Positions 42,817-52,822 are shown, counted from the first letter of the stretch. The stretch: 64,000 bases of DNA from Erythrobacter sp. YT30 (GCF_001542875.1 NZ_LMAF01000003.1:124001-188000), one strand, 5' to 3'. Notes: generated by a model not told the origin, from the letters alone. Translations and numbers: made by a program.

Positions 42817-44295
42817 ATGGACAACTCATTTCTGCTCATCATCACCTTGATCGCCGGCCTTGTGTTCGGAGGAGGCGCGGCTTGGTTTTTTGCATCGCGT
42901 CCCGTGGCGGATTTGCGCGCGCGGCTCGATGCGCGTGAGGAGGAATTCAAGCGTGCCGCGGCGGAATTGGGCCATGCGCAGATTGAGCTTGCCTCTGCCA
43001 AAGAGAGGGCGGCGCGGGCTGATGGTCTTGCCGAGCAATTGGAAATGGCGCGCGAAGAACGCACGCAGCTTGCCGAAAAGCTGGTTGCTGTCGAGAGCCA
43101 GGCAGAAGAACGCGCGAAGGCATTTGCCGAACAAAAACGCGTTCTGATCGAAGCGCGCGAGGAATTGCTCAATCAATTCAAGGCGACGGGCGCTGAAGTT
43201 CTTCAAAAGAATCAGGAAGACTTTTTGCGCCGCGCCGAAGAGCGGTTCAAGCAATCAGAAGAAACCGGTGAGGCGAAGATCAAGGCTCTCCTTAATCCCG
43301 TGGGAGAGCGCTTACAAAAGTATGAAAAGCAGGTGGAAACGCTGGAAAAGCAGCGCGCGGATGCGTTTTCCAGCCTGAACCGTGAAATCCAACTGATGCG
43401 CCATTCGCAGGAAGAGGTCCGCAAAGAAGCGCAGCGCCTCGGAAACTCTTTGACGAATGCGCCCAAGGCGCGCGGGCGTTGGGGTGAGCAGCAGCTTAAA
43501 AACCTGCTCGAACAAGTTGGTCTTGCCCAGCACACTGACTTCGAACTCGAAACCTCCATTGATACCGAAGATGGTCGCCTCCGTCCCGATGCGATCGTGC
43601 GCATCCCTGGCGGAAAGGTGCTGGTGATTGACGCAAAAGTTTCGCTCAATGCCTATCAGGCGGCCTTTGAAGCCGATGAGGACGAGGCCCGTGATACAGC
43701 GCTTTCCGATCATGTCCGATCCATGCGCAACCATGTGCAGCAATTGGGCGCGAAATCTTATCAGTCGCAGTTCGAAGAAGCGCCCGATTATGTCGTAATG
43801 TTTGTGCCGGGTGAGCACTTCGTAGCAGCAGCTCTGGAAGCCGATCCAACTCTTTGGGATTTCGCGTTTGAGCGCCGCGTGCTGCTTGCCACTCCAACCA
43901 ATCTGGTCGCCATCGCGCGCACGGTGGCGCAAGTCTGGCGGCAGGATGGCCTTGCCAAGGAAGCGCAAGAAATCGGCCGCATGGGCGCAGAATTATACGA
44001 TCGCCTGGCAACCGCAGCAGAGCACTTGAAGCGCGTCGGCGGCGGGCTAGAGAGTGCGGTCAACAATTACAACAAGTTCGTCGGCAGCTTTGAACGCAAC
44101 GTGCTGTCATCAGGCAAACGCCTTGCTGAGAAGGGCGTCGAGATCGGCAAGCGGGAGATCGATGATGTTCCGCTCGTCGAGAACACTCCGCGATACAATG
44201 CGGCCGATGCAGCTTTGGTGGACGATGAAGATCAGTCGGACCGTGAGGCATCCGAGACGTTTTTGCTGAATGAAGAGAAAGATGCAGCGGAGTAG
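42817..44295 (+). CDS. rmuC: DNA recombination protein RmuC homolog
   Basis: RmuC proteins are membrane-anchored, nuclease-related proteins that limit DNA inversions. The 492-residue protein begins with a transmembrane helix (FLLIITLIAGLVFGGGAAWFF). A long coiled coil follows (residues about 30-200; many Glu/Ala/Arg heptads), then the RmuC domain (RGRWGEQQLKNLLEQVGL, DAIVRIPGGKVLVIDAKVSLNAY, MFVPGEHFVAAAL). The acidic tail is variable. It follows def in the same direction by 58 bases. Confidence 0.93.
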   Translation: MDNSFLLIITLIAGLVFGGGAAWFFASRPVADLRARLDAREEEFKRAAAELGHAQIELASAKERAARADGLAEQLEMAREERTQLAEKLVAVESQAEERAKAFAEQKRVLIEAREELLNQFKATGAEVLQKNQEDFLRRAEERFKQSEETGEAKIKALLNPVGERLQKYEKQVETLEKQRADAFSSLNREIQLMRHSQEEVRKEAQRLGNSLTNAPKARGRWGEQQLKNLLEQVGLAQHTDFELETSIDTEDGRLRPDAIVRIPGGKVLVIDAKVSLNAYQAAFEADEDEARDTALSDHVRSMRNHVQQLGAKSYQSQFEEAPDYVVMFVPGEHFVAAALEADPTLWDFAFERRVLLATPTNLVAIARTVAQVWRQDGLAKEAQEIGRMGAELYDRLATAAEHLKRVGGGLESAVNNYNKFVGSFERNVLSSGKRLAEKGVEIGKREIDDVPLVENTPRYNAADAALVDDEDQSDREASETFLLNEEKDAAE

Positions 44296-44327
44296 GCCTG
44301 CCAGCATCTCTGCGGATTGCGAGCCGC

Positions 44328-44690
44328 TCAGATGAAGTTTTTAGCCCAGGCAAAAAAGCGCTCTTGCGATGCGCGGAGCGACTGCGTCGCTATCTCGTAG
44401 TCTGTTCGGTTTTGTTCGATATCTTTCATCATCCACTTTGCTTGATGATTTGAAAGCTCGTTGCTGATTTCGCTTTGTCGCGATCGGAATTCAGAAAACC
44501 GAGCGGGATCTGATCGCAAGTTTTGATCCGCACGCGCGAGATTTGAGATTGCAAGCATGTCATGCTGGAACTGACTGCGAAGCCGCACCAACTCCTTAAG
44601 ATCAAGAGGCTTGCCGGGAGCCGTAGCTGAAACCAAAGCCTTCTGCGTCTGGGAAGCCTTGTCAATCGCTTGCGCGAGGGTGTCAGTCAT
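44328..44690 (-). CDS. Hypothetical helical protein, 120 residues
   Basis: The protein is predicted from composition to be alpha-helical, with many Gln, Arg and Ser residues (DLKELVRLRSQFQHDMLAISNLARADQN). No signal peptide, cysteine pair or catalytic motif is seen. A phage-like or DNA-associated role cannot be judged. ATG at 44690 follows GAGGAAG. It lies between rmuC (convergent) and a terminator-bearing gap of 114 bases. Confidence 0.62.
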   Translation of the reverse strand: MTDTLAQAIDKASQTQKALVSATAPGKPLDLKELVRLRSQFQHDMLAISNLARADQNLRSDPARFSEFRSRQSEISNELSNHQAKWMMKDIEQNRTDYEIATQSLRASQERFFAWAKNFI

Positions 44691-44754
44691 GTCTTCCTCA
44701 ATAAAGGTTGCGGAATGAGAGAATTTCGAACCTGATTAAGTGCAATGCGCGTTA

Positions 44755-44795
44755 GGTTAAAACGAAAAGTGCGTTTAATCTTCGTAAAGACGCAC
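44755..44795 (-). terminator. Rho-independent terminator after the TrmH-family gene
   Basis: GTGCGT (44769-44774) pairs with ACGCAC (44790-44795), extended by TT/AA pairs around a TTCG-containing loop. On the minus strand the run TTTTCGTTTT follows. It starts 10 bases past the stop at 44805. Confidence 0.7.
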
Positions 44796-44804
44796 CGGAT
44801 TCAT

Positions 44805-45623
44805 TTAGCGAGTTTTGATGTGGGCAAGCACCTCATAAGCGAGCACGGCTCCTGCCACGGCAGCGTTAAGCGAATCCGCACGCCCTAGCATCGGCATCGT
44901 GACGCGGAGATCGCATTCGGCTTCGTATTGCTCTGGAAGGCCGCGGGATTCGTTGCCAACAAGGATAAAGCAGGGCGATTGATAAGGTGCTGCGCGATAG
45001 GGCACGGTATCGCGTAGGCTCGCTGCGACCAATTGTCCTTCGCCTCTCCGTAGCCAAGGCACGAATTCCTCCCAACGCGCCTGAGCAACAGTCTGGGTGA
45101 ACACAGCGCCCATGCTTGCGCGCACCGCTTCGGCACTGAAAGGATCCGCGCAATCGTCTATCAGGATCAACCCGCCCGCGCCCACCGCATCGCCTGTGCG
45201 CAGCATCGTGCCAAGATTGCCTGGATCACGCAGGTCTTGGGCGACAAGCCAGATAGGCGCGGCAGCACGGTTAATTACGGCAAGTCCGGTTTCCCATTCC
45301 TCAAACACGCCAAGGACCGTCTGAGGATTGGATTTGCCGGTAATCTTGGTCAGGATGTCGGGAGTGGTGGTGATAATCTCTCCACCTGCGGCCAGTACTT
45401 CCCCTTCCAGTTTTTCGAGAAGGGGGTGCGGATCGCGCCCGCCCAATTCCGGAGCCGCCATCACCAATTCGCGCGGCAAGCGACCGCTCGTTCGCGCATC
45501 CTCAAGCAGACGCAGCCCTTCGACGAGGAATTGACCTGACCGTTTGCGATGCTTCTTGTCGCGTAACGACCGCCAGTGCTTGACGCGCGCATTGGAAAAA
45601 CCGGTGATGTGGGATCGGGTCAT
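44805..45623 (-). CDS. TrmH/SpoU-family RNA 2'-O-methyltransferase
   Basis: The 272-residue protein has an L30e-like RNA-binding N-terminal domain (RKRSGQFLVEGLRLLEDA). The SPOUT knot follows with its three motifs: QDLRDPGNLGTMLRTGDAVGAGG, ILVGNESRGLPEQ and DSLNAAVAGAVLAYEVLA. Such enzymes methylate a ribose in rRNA or tRNA using SAM; which site is not told by sequence. It is the last gene of a minus-strand run that starts at chvI but is separated from ptsH by 39 bases. A terminator follows. Confidence 0.92.
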   Translation of the reverse strand: MTRSHITGFSNARVKHWRSLRDKKHRKRSGQFLVEGLRLLEDARTSGRLPRELVMAAPELGGRDPHPLLEKLEGEVLAAGGEIITTTPDILTKITGKSNPQTVLGVFEEWETGLAVINRAAAPIWLVAQDLRDPGNLGTMLRTGDAVGAGGLILIDDCADPFSAEAVRASMGAVFTQTVAQARWEEFVPWLRRGEGQLVAASLRDTVPYRAAPYQSPCFILVGNESRGLPEQYEAECDLRVTMPMLGRADSLNAAVAGAVLAYEVLAHIKTR

Positions 45624-45662
45624 GGAAATGGCTGGCGCTTACAGATTGGCGATGGCCGGGCT

Positions 45663-45941
45663 TTACTCTTCGCCAAACCCATCCTCAACCAGCGCGACGA
45701 GGCCGGCAAGGACGGTGTCCGCGCTTTCGCCCTCGACGATTAATTCGACATCGTGACCTTTTGCCGCGCCCAGCATCATTAGCCCAAGGATTGATCCGCC
45801 AGCCGCCTCAGTCCCATCTTTCGCAACCCTTACGGACACACCATCGGGTAGTTCTGCAACCGCGCCCACGAATTTCGCACTCGCCCGCGCGTGCAGACCT
45901 CGCTGATTGACGATGGTAACAGTCTGTTTGAGCGCGGTCAT
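45663..45941 (-). CDS. ptsH: HPr-family phosphocarrier protein
   Basis: HPr carries phosphate from enzyme I to EIIA proteins. The 92-residue protein has the phospho-His in NQRGLHARASAKF (His15-type) and the regulatory Ser region GGSILGLMMLGAAKGHDVEL, the substrate of HPr kinase. ATG at 45941 is used since it begins the family start MTALKQTVTI; it lies 10 bases after the EIIA stop. This is the nitrogen-type/regulatory PTS branch of alphaproteobacteria, not a sugar uptake system. Confidence 0.95.
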   Translation of the reverse strand: MTALKQTVTIVNQRGLHARASAKFVGAVAELPDGVSVRVAKDGTEAAGGSILGLMMLGAAKGHDVELIVEGESADTVLAGLVALVEDGFGEE

Positions 45942-45951
45942 GGCAAGGCTC

Positions 45952-46398
45952 TCACCCTTTGCCGCCCGAGGCCCGCTCAGGCTCGGGTTCGCTGCTGTCG
46001 TCATTGCCGAGCAATTCACTTGCCACGGTGATGTAATTGCGCCCAGCGGTTTGCGCTGCCTCCACCGCTTCGATCACCGACATCGATTTGCGCGCCCCAG
46101 CCAAGCGGATCAGCATGGGCAGATTGATCCCAGCAATGACTTCAACGCGGCCCTTTTCGAGCAGTGAGATCGCGAGATTGGAAGGCGTGCCGCCAAACAA
46201 ATCGGTGAGGATGATGGTTCCAGAGCCTCGATCAACGTCGGAAATCGCCTGCGCAATGTCCGCACGGCGCTCCTCCATATCGTCATTGGGGCCGATGCAC
46301 ACGGTCGCGACGGCCTCTTGAGCGCCAACGACATGTTCCATGGCTTCTACGAATTGCTCGGCAAGACGGCCATGCGTTACCAGGATCAGTCCGATCAT
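45952..46398 (-). CDS. PTS EIIA component, mannose-family type
   Basis: The 148-residue protein is a single EIIA(Man) domain: MIGLILVTHGRLAEQFVEAM has the phospho-His (His9), and TDLFGGTPSNLA and ILTD follow as in the fold. It accepts phosphate from HPr and usually acts as a regulator; no EIIB or EIIC genes are present here. ATG at 46398 is used as the family start. The C-terminal tail (NDDSSEPEPERASGGKG) is extended and flexible. ptsH starts 10 bases later. Confidence 0.93.
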   Translation of the reverse strand: MIGLILVTHGRLAEQFVEAMEHVVGAQEAVATVCIGPNDDMEERRADIAQAISDVDRGSGTIILTDLFGGTPSNLAISLLEKGRVEVIAGINLPMLIRLAGARKSMSVIEAVEAAQTAGRNYITVASELLGNDDSSEPEPERASGGKG

Positions 46399-46476
46399 GT
46401 GTGAAGTGAAATCCGTTATTACCCTGTCGATGCGGCTCAAAAGAGCGCGACACTTAATGTGGTTGGCATTTTCAGA

Positions 46477-47418
46477 TCAACGGCTGTCGCGTTCGATTTC
46501 ATCGGCAGCGCGCGAACTCAAATTGCGGTGGCGGACAGTGGGCGAAAAGCCTGCCTCGCGCAAGTCCTGGGCCATGCGTTCTGCCGTAAAGACTGAGCGA
46601 TGTCTCCCTCCGGTACAGCCAAATGCAACGTGGACATACGCTTTTCCCTGGGCTTTGTAGCGGGGGAGCATATCAGTCAGAAGATCGCGGATTTGGCCAA
46701 AAACCTGCGCAAATGCCGGGTCGCTTTCAATGTGTTCGCCCACAGGTGCATCTTGTCCAGTAAGCTCGCGCAAGCCTTCGACCCAGTGCGGATTGTCGAG
46801 AAAACGCATGTCGAAAACGAGATCGGCGAGCGGCGGCATGCCTCTTGCAAATCCGAAACTCGAGATGGTGAGCGTCATTTCACCGGTTTCGTGATCCCCG
46901 AAGACATTGCGCACATGCTGCTGGAGTTCGTTCACCGATAGCGCGCTTGTATCCACCACCATGTCAGCCCAGCGGCGCAAGGGTTCGAGCAGCTCGCGCT
47001 CTGCTGCGATGCCGTCTTGGACGGGCCGACCTTGAGCCATAGGGTGCCGGCGGCGAGTTTCATTATAGCGACGCTCCAGTTCAGAGCCAGCGCAATCGAT
47101 GAACATGAAGGTGACCGCGAGATCTTCACGCGTGGTGAGGTCTTTTACCAGATCGATGATGTCGGAAGGAACAAACCCGCGCGTGCGAGAATCAAAGCCA
47201 ATTGCCATGGGCGTGCGCTGCGGGTTGGCCTGCTGCTCAGGTTTTGCAACCAGTCGTTTCAGAAGGCGGACCGGGAAATTGTCGATCGTTTCCCAGCCTA
47301 GGTCCTCGAGCACATCTAGCGCGGTGGATTTCCCTGCGCCCGAAAGGCCAGTGACGAGCAACAGGCGCTGCGGCCCATGCTGATCGCTTGCGACATTCGA
47401 GACGAGTGGCTGATCCAT
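46477..47418 (-). CDS. rapZ: RNase adapter protein RapZ (YvcJ-like ATP/GTP-binding)
   Basis: The 313-residue protein has a P-loop (VTGLSGAGKSTALDVLEDLGWETIDNFP) and the C-terminal RapZ motif VAFGCTGGRHRSVFTAERMA. In E. coli RapZ steers small RNA decay in control of amino-sugar synthesis; in other bacteria its role is open. Length fits the family, slightly long at the C terminus. It lies between hprK (100 bases upstream) and the EIIA gene (78 bases downstream), as in many alphaproteobacteria. Confidence 0.93.
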   Translation of the reverse strand: MDQPLVSNVASDQHGPQRLLLVTGLSGAGKSTALDVLEDLGWETIDNFPVRLLKRLVAKPEQQANPQRTPMAIGFDSRTRGFVPSDIIDLVKDLTTREDLAVTFMFIDCAGSELERRYNETRRRHPMAQGRPVQDGIAAERELLEPLRRWADMVVDTSALSVNELQQHVRNVFGDHETGEMTLTISSFGFARGMPPLADLVFDMRFLDNPHWVEGLRELTGQDAPVGEHIESDPAFAQVFGQIRDLLTDMLPRYKAQGKAYVHVAFGCTGGRHRSVFTAERMAQDLREAGFSPTVRHRNLSSRAADEIERDSR

Positions 47419-47518
47419 ACCTTATCGTACGCGCTGGAGTTGTCCGAGCAAGTGCCAAATGCGTAGCATATGGTGAGGTAAATGCGCGGCAAGGCTCCCG
47501 CGAATGCGCAAGAAACAG

Positions 47519-47956
47519 CTAAATTCCGTGCATCTTGAGCGCCCATTCTGCTCTTTGAGCAGGCGCTGTGGGCCCAGCGATGAATGGTAGGACCGGGATT
47601 TGAACGCCCAGCATATCTCGTTCTTCAAGGCTTTCGGGCAGTCTTGGGCCCGCCATTCGCACTTCACTGGCGAGGCAGAGAATGAGGCTGACAGGGATAT
47701 CTCCTGAGCTCTCGACCTTTGCAATTCCGACGCCACGAATTTCCAGCAAACCGTCAATATTGGGCGGAGGATGAGCCAGAAGTGGAGTTGCAGAGCTCCG
47801 AGACAACCTCACAGCATCATCACCAATAAGAACAGCCCCGCGATCAATCAGGGCTAAGGCGAGGGAGGACTTGCCCACGCCTGGCTGCCCTTCGATCAAC
47901 AAAGCGCGGCCTTTGATCGCGACGCCGCTTCCTTCAAAGATGAGCTCTTGCTCCAT
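47519..47956 (-). CDS. hprK: HPr kinase/phosphorylase, short alphaproteobacterial form
   Basis: The 145-residue protein equals the C-terminal catalytic half of HprK; the N-terminal domain of the Firmicute enzyme is absent, as usual in alphaproteobacteria. The P-loop is IEGQPGVGKSSLALAL, and the HprK signature region is GLLEIRGVGIAKV, with GDDAVRLS before it. It should phosphorylate HPr at serine, linking metabolic state to the PTS branch. It begins 11 bases after chvG, so sensing and PTS control are cotranscribed. Confidence 0.93.
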   Translation of the reverse strand: MEQELIFEGSGVAIKGRALLIEGQPGVGKSSLALALIDRGAVLIGDDAVRLSRSSATPLLAHPPPNIDGLLEIRGVGIAKVESSGDIPVSLILCLASEVRMAGPRLPESLEERDMLGVQIPVLPFIAGPTAPAQRAEWALKMHGI

Positions 47957-47967
47957 TCAGAACGCAC

Positions 47968-49554
47968 CTATTGCGCGGCGGGAAGTCGAAGGGACAGGCA
48001 AGCGCCCTCTTTGCCATCGGGCCTCGCTTCCGCCGTCAGTGATCCATCATGCGCTTCGGCAATGGCGCGGCCAATTGCGAGGCCGAGGCCGGAGTGGTTG
48101 CCAAAGTCTTCTTCATCCGGCCGGATGGAGTGGAACCTTTGAAACACTTTTTCGCGGGCGTCTTGGGCAATGCCTGGCCCAGTGTCGCACACTCTTATGG
48201 TGACGCATTCACCATCGTTTTCGAGCTGCACTTCGATAGGAGCGCCGCGAGGTGAGAATGAAACTGCATTGTCGAGCAAGTTTTCGACAACGCGTTCCAA
48301 TCGGGCTCCGACGCCCATCACCAAGGCAGCGTATCCGCGGGCATCAAGTTCGATTGGGCGGCCATCGTTTTCTGCGCGATTTTCGCGGCTGCCGATAATA
48401 GCGCGAACCAGATCCGCCATATCGATGCTTTCAAAAGTGGCGCGCGACAGTTCGGCATCAATCCTGCTCGCGTCTGAAATCTCGCTCACCAATCGGTCGA
48501 TCCGGCGGACATCGTGGGTCGCGATCTGGAGCAATTCCTTGCTGAGCTTTGGGTCTTCCACGCGCGGCAACGATTCAATCGCACTGCGAAGGCTGGCGAG
48601 AGGGTTCTTGATTTCGTGCGCGACGTCAGCCGCGAAACTATCGACCGCGTCGATGCGGTGGCGAAGCGCGCTTGTCATATCGGAAAAGGCCCGGGCAAGC
48701 TGTCCAATTTCATCGCTGCGTTCGGGCAGTCTTGGAACTTCCACCTCGCGTTCGCGGCCTTGCTTCACGCGGTCCGCTGCTTTTGCAAGAGCGCGCAACG
48801 GGGTCACAATGGTGCGAGCGAGAAACAGCGACAACAAAGCCGACGCGAACAGTACGAGCATCACTGCAAAGCCCAGAGCAGAGCGAGCTGCGCGCACACT
48901 TTCGGTAATGTCGACCGGATTGCGCACAGTGAGCAACGTCGCGCCGTTCAATCCCACTGGGGCAGCGGCGGTAATAACGGGGCTTCCGTCGGGCCAATCG
49001 TAAAGCGTAATTTGGCTTAGACCCTCTTCCCTGGCCCGAGCAAGCTCGGGCCACGCGTCGGCTTCCATCGCTTCGGGCTCAACATAATCGGGCACGGGCT
49101 CTGCGCTGACGATTGCGTCCACAGTGCGATCGAGCCACCGGGCAAAACGTTGCTCCCAGTCATCATCGGTTATATCGTTGAATTCGAAAGCGGGCTCATC
49201 AAGCTCGAAGCTGTCAGCCCACAGGCGCCCTTCAGCATCGAACATGCGTAGGCGCATCCGCTGTTCTTTACCGATCTGAACCAGAAGCGCTTGCTGACGC
49301 TCAAGGGTTGCCCCGGCAAGGGCCTCCGCCGTAATCTGCGCCTCAATACGGGCAAGCTTGAAGCGTTCGTTGATGAGCTGTGTGCGATACACGTCGAGAT
49401 AGAACAGCCCGCCGCCCAGCAAGGCAAGCGGCAGGATATTCACGACAAGAATACGCGCAGTGAGCGCAAAGCGCCCTTTCCGTGTCAGCTTTTCCCTTGC
49501 GCGGACGACGGGCGGTTTGTTCGCGTCGCCGTCATTGTCTTGCCCCTTAGCCAT
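47968..49554 (-). CDS. chvG: Sensor histidine kinase ChvG-like
   Basis: The 528-residue inner-membrane kinase has a first transmembrane helix ([19 protein letters not shown]) and a periplasmic sensor domain of about 200 residues, ending with [12 protein letters not shown] second helix ([20 protein letters not shown]), a HAMP domain, HisKA with the phospho-His in [14 protein letters not shown], and HATPase with [17 protein letters not shown] and [14 protein letters not shown] follow. ChvG responds to acid and envelope stress in relatives. ATG at 49554 overlaps the response-regulator stop by 8 bases (ATGGCTAA), so the pair is coupled. Confidence 0.93.
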   Translation of the reverse strand: MAKGQDNDGDANKPPVVRAREKLTRKGRFALTARILVVNILPLALLGGGLFYLDVYRTQLINERFKLARIEAQITAEALAGATLERQQALLVQIGKEQRMRLRMFDAEGRLWADSFELDEPAFEFNDITDDDWEQRFARWLDRTVDAIVSAEPVPDYVEPEAMEADAWPELARAREEGLSQITLYDWPDGSPVITAAAPVGLNGATLLTVRNPVDITESVRAARSALGFAVMLVLFASALLSLFLARTIVTPLRALAKAADRVKQGREREVEVPRLPERSDEIGQLARAFSDMTSALRHRIDAVDSFAADVAHEIKNPLASLRSAIESLPRVEDPKLSKELLQIATHDVRRIDRLVSEISDASRIDAELSRATFESIDMADLVRAIIGSRENRAENDGRPIELDARGYAALVMGVGARLERVVENLLDNAVSFSPRGAPIEVQLENDGECVTIRVCDTGPGIAQDAREKVFQRFHSIRPDEEDFGNHSGLGLAIGRAIAEAHDGSLTAEARPDGKEGACLSLRLPAAQ

Positions 49555-50383
49555 CGGTGAAACTGTAGCCAGCTCCGTACAGTGTATCGATGGCTCCAAA
49601 TTCTGGGTCGACTACTCGAAATTTGCGCCGCATCCGCTTGATATGGCTGTCAACGGTCCGATCATCGACAAATACGTCGTCTGGATAAGCCGCATCCATC
49701 AATTGATTGCGGCTTTTGATGACGCCCGGACGCGCAGCCAAGGCTTCGAGAATGAGAAATTCCGTGACTGTCAGGCTGACCGGCAGATTGTTCCAAGTGA
49801 CGTGGTGCCGGGCCGGGTCCATGTAGAGCCTGCCGCGTGCGATGATGGAGTGCGCAGGCTCTGTGTCCTGCGTTTCATTGCCAAAGGTGCGGCCGGGATC
49901 TGCGCGCCGCAGGATTGCGCGGATACGAGCAGTCAAAAGGCGCAGGCTAAACGGCTTTGCAATGTAATCATCCGCGCCCAGCTCTAGCCCCGCCTCTTCA
50001 TCGCTTTCATCGTCTTTGCTGGTGAGGAAGATGACGGGCAATGCGGTGTGCTCGCGCACGCGTCTTAGCAATTCCATCCCGTCCATCTTTGGCATCTTGA
50101 TATCGAAGACGGCAAGATCAGGCGGATTCTCGATAAGAGCGTTGAGCGCTGCTTCGCCGTCTGAATAAAGGCGCGTTACAAAGCCTTCGGCCTGAAGTGC
50201 GATGGAGACAGTCGTAAGGATGTTGCGATCATCATCGACCAGCGCAATTTCGACGGTCTCATCGCGCGCGGTGCTCGCTTCGGCGTTTTTCGCAACGTCC
50301 CGGTCAGATGGAGGAGTGCCATCGGGTGATGATGCCGAATGTGTATCGCGCTGATCGGACATTGACGGCGTCTCTACAGACAT
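49547..50383 (-). CDS. chvI: OmpR-family response regulator ChvI-like
   Basis: The 278-residue protein has a receiver domain ([23 protein letters not shown], phospho-Asp in [13 protein letters not shown], conserved Lys in [10 protein letters not shown]). The winged helix follows ([30 protein letters not shown] ... [17 protein letters not shown]). ATG at 50383 follows AGGAGCG by 7 bases; the first 50 residues are unusually acidic and Ser-rich. It heads the ChvI-ChvG-HprK-RapZ-EIIA-HPr run. ChvI-type regulators control envelope, acid response and often pckA in relatives. Confidence 0.93.
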   Translation of the reverse strand: MSVETPSMSDQRDTHSASSPDGTPPSDRDVAKNAEASTARDETVEIALVDDDRNILTTVSIALQAEGFVTRLYSDGEAALNALIENPPDLAVFDIKMPKMDGMELLRRVREHTALPVIFLTSKDDESDEEAGLELGADDYIAKPFSLRLLTARIRAILRRADPGRTFGNETQDTEPAHSIIARGRLYMDPARHHVTWNNLPVSLTVTEFLILEALAARPGVIKSRNQLMDAAYPDDVFVDDRTVDSHIKRMRRKFRVVDPEFGAIDTLYGAGYSFTDG

Positions 50384-50717
50384 TTGAACGCTCCTGAAAA
50401 GCCCGAAGGCCGCGGGTATTTGCATGGATTAGCGCTAAGCGGCGGCTTAAACAATTCCAGCGTTACAGCGCAGCTTCGCAACCCCGCCTGAATGGTCTTG
50501 AATTGGGGAATTTTTGGCCACCAATTGTGGCCTTCAATCCTACTCTATTGGGTAAGCCTAGCCCATTTGAGCGGTTTACGCTGGGGGTTGAGGCCAGTAT
50601 GAAAAGCCGACGGACGGGATCTGATCCAATACGAATCGGCAAAGTTGCTTTCCCCCGGACTAAGTGTCTGAGCAATTATCCAATCCGCGGCAATCGGGTT
50701 CGACACAGGAGATCACT
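50384..50717. promoter_or_regulatory. Divergent control region between chvI and pckA
   Basis: This 334-base gap holds the promoters of both genes. A clear inverted repeat GGCCAC-CAATT-GTGGCC lies at 50516-50532, preceded by a T-run. No tRNA, terminator or credible gene is seen; a short minus-strand frame here looks random. In relatives pckA is controlled by ChvI, so a ChvI site is to be expected, but I could not point to one. Confidence 0.55.
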
Positions 50718-52325
50718 TTGACACCGCTCGCCCATTCGCTGGCTTCACAGGGCATCACTGCCACAGCCGATATCCACCCAAATCTCGGCACGGCCGCTTT
50801 GATCGAAGCATCGCTCGCCAATGATGAAGGCGCCCTTTCAAAGGATGGCGCTCTCGTTGTGCAGACAGGTGCTCACACCGGCCGCAGCGCGAATGATAAG
50901 TTTATCGTCCGCGATGCTGAAACCGAGGACACAGTGTGGTGGGGCAAAGTCAACAAGAGCATGACGCCCGAGCATTTTGCCGCGCTCAAAGAAGACTTCA
51001 TGGCAGCCGTTGCCAAGAAGGATACGCTCTATGTGGCTGACCTTTTCGGCGGATCGCAGCCAGAGCATCGCGTCAATGTGCGCGTGATCAATGAGCTTGC
51101 CTGGCATAACCTATTCATCCGCACCTTGTTGGTACGTCCAACTGTCGATGAGCTTGCGGATTTCGCACCTGAATACACCATCATCGATCTTCCCAGTTTC
51201 CGCGCTGACCCAGAGCGCCACGGCACGCGTGGTGAGACCGTGATCGCGGTAAACCTGTCGGAAAAGCTAATCCTGATCGGCGGCACCAAGTATGCAGGGG
51301 AAATGAAGAAGAGCGTCTTTGGCATCCTCAACTACCTCCTGCCCACTAAGGGCGTGATGCCGATGCACTGCTCGGCAAATATCGGCGCTGACAACAAGAC
51401 AGCAGTGTTCTTTGGCCTTTCTGGCACGGGCAAGACGACGCTTTCCGCTGACGCAAGCCGTACGCTGATTGGCGATGATGAGCATGGGTGGTCCGACACT
51501 GCGGTCTTTAATTTCGAAGGCGGTTGCTATGCAAAGATGATCCGCCTGTCAGAAGAGGCAGAACCGGAAATCTATGCGACCACTCGCCGGTTTGGTACCG
51601 TGCTTGAAAACGTCGTTATGGATCCGGTGACGCGCGAACTTGATTTCGACGATAATTCTCTCGCTGAAAACACGCGTGGTGCTTATCCGATCCACTTCAT
51701 TCCGAACACGTCCGAGAAGAACCTTGGCCCGGTTCCTGCCAATGTCGTGATGCTGACAGCTGATGCATTCGGGGTTCTGCCTCCGATTGCGCGTCTGACG
51801 CCAGAGCAGGCGATGTATCACTTCCTATCGGGCTATACCGCGAAAGTGGCCGGCACCGAGATTGGTGTCACTGAGCCCGAGGCAACATTCTCGACCTGTT
51901 TTGGTGCGCCGTTCATGCCGCGTCACCCAAGCGTTTACGGCAATCTTCTAAAAGAGCGCATTGCCAAAGGTTCAGTTCAATGCTGGCTGCTCAACACAGG
52001 TTGGACCGGCGGCAAATACGGCGTCGGAAATCGCATGCCGATCAAGGCGACGCGCGCGCTGTTGAATGCGGCGCTTGATGGTGATCTCGACAATGTCGAA
52101 TACCGCGCTGATCCGAATTTCGGATTTGATGTGCCTGTGCATGTGCCTGTTCTCGCTGAAGCGGGCATTGACCAGACCATTCTCGACCCGCGCAGCACAT
52201 GGGCAGACAAAGACGGCTATGATGCGACCGCGTCAAAACTCGTCCAGCTCTTCATTGACAACTTTGCTGAGTTTGAAGCGCATGTTGACGAGGGCGTCCG
52301 GCAGGCAGCACCCGCCGCAGCCTAA
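50718..52325 (+). CDS. pckA: Phosphoenolpyruvate carboxykinase (ATP)
   Basis: PckA turns oxaloacetate and ATP into phosphoenolpyruvate and CO2, the entry to gluconeogenesis. The 535-residue protein carries [14 protein letters not shown], the kinase motifs [15 protein letters not shown] and [11 protein letters not shown], and [15 protein letters not shown] at 50718 is chosen because AGGAGA stands 6 bases ahead and the length fits the family; GTG at 50664 would add 18 residues. It diverges from chvI. A good terminator follows the stop. Confidence 0.95.
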   Translation: MTPLAHSLASQGITATADIHPNLGTAALIEASLANDEGALSKDGALVVQTGAHTGRSANDKFIVRDAETEDTVWWGKVNKSMTPEHFAALKEDFMAAVAKKDTLYVADLFGGSQPEHRVNVRVINELAWHNLFIRTLLVRPTVDELADFAPEYTIIDLPSFRADPERHGTRGETVIAVNLSEKLILIGGTKYAGEMKKSVFGILNYLLPTKGVMPMHCSANIGADNKTAVFFGLSGTGKTTLSADASRTLIGDDEHGWSDTAVFNFEGGCYAKMIRLSEEAEPEIYATTRRFGTVLENVVMDPVTRELDFDDNSLAENTRGAYPIHFIPNTSEKNLGPVPANVVMLTADAFGVLPPIARLTPEQAMYHFLSGYTAKVAGTEIGVTEPEATFSTCFGAPFMPRHPSVYGNLLKERIAKGSVQCWLLNTGWTGGKYGVGNRMPIKATRALLNAALDGDLDNVEYRADPNFGFDVPVHVPVLAEAGIDQTILDPRSTWADKDGYDATASKLVQLFIDNFAEFEAHVDEGVRQAAPAAA

Positions 52326-52350
52326 AAACGCCTCGAGGTTTAATCTTGTA

Positions 52351-52388
52351 AAGGCCCCGCTCGCACGCCGAGTGGGGCCTTTTCTTTT
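52351..52388 (+). terminator. Rho-independent terminator of pckA
   Basis: AAGGCCCCGCTCG and CGAGTGGGGCCTT form a 13-bp stem with one G-U pair around CACGC. TTCTTTT follows. It lies 25 bases after the stop. Confidence 0.9.
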
Positions 52389-52453
52389 GCCGGATTGCAG
52401 CGCACACTCTGAGATAAGAATCGCGTACCAGTCTGAAATGGAAAGGGATCACT

Positions 52454-52822
52454 ATGAGCATTCTCGACGGCATTATGAAGCAGGTGGCAGGTTCGCCGGA
52501 TACGGTTGCAAGCCTTGCCGAAAAGGTCGGGATTGATCCTGCTATGGCTGAAAAAGCCGTTGCTGCGCTCGGTGCATCGCACGCAGAGGACGGGGACACG
52601 GTGGAACTGGCTGCGGAAAAGACTGGCCTTGATCAAAGCCAGCTTGGCGGCATCATGGAGCAACTCGGCGGTGAGAATGCGCTGAGCGACATCGCTAGCA
52701 GATTGCAGGCCGATGGTGAGGGCGGTCTTGCTGGCGTCATGGGAATTCTTGATCGCGATGGCGACGGCAATCCCTTGAACGATATCACCAGCATGGCATC
52801 GAGCCTGTTCGGCAAGAAATAG
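52454..52822 (+). CDS. Small acidic helical protein (DUF937-like repeat pattern)
   Basis: The 122-residue protein contains two helical units, each with a Val-Gly-Ile/Leu-Asp turn (LAEKVGIDPAMAEKAVAAL; AAEKTGLDQSQLGGIMEQL), like DUF937 proteins. A late Asp-rich turn DRDGDGNPL resembles an EF-hand-type calcium loop. No signal peptide is seen. The function is unknown. AAGGGATCACTATG gives a start at 52454 with AAAGGGA ahead. The next gene in the same direction is another DUF937-type protein, 64 bases on. Confidence 0.75.
   Translation: MSILDGIMKQVAGSPDTVASLAEKVGIDPAMAEKAVAALGASHAEDGDTVELAAEKTGLDQSQLGGIMEQLGGENALSDIASRLQADGEGGLAGVMGILDRDGDGNPLNDITSMASSLFGKK

Noticed and set aside
50463..50675. 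70-codon minus-strand frame in the chvI-pckA gap
   Set aside because: No binding site, no pattern; it covers the palindrome and the probable promoters.
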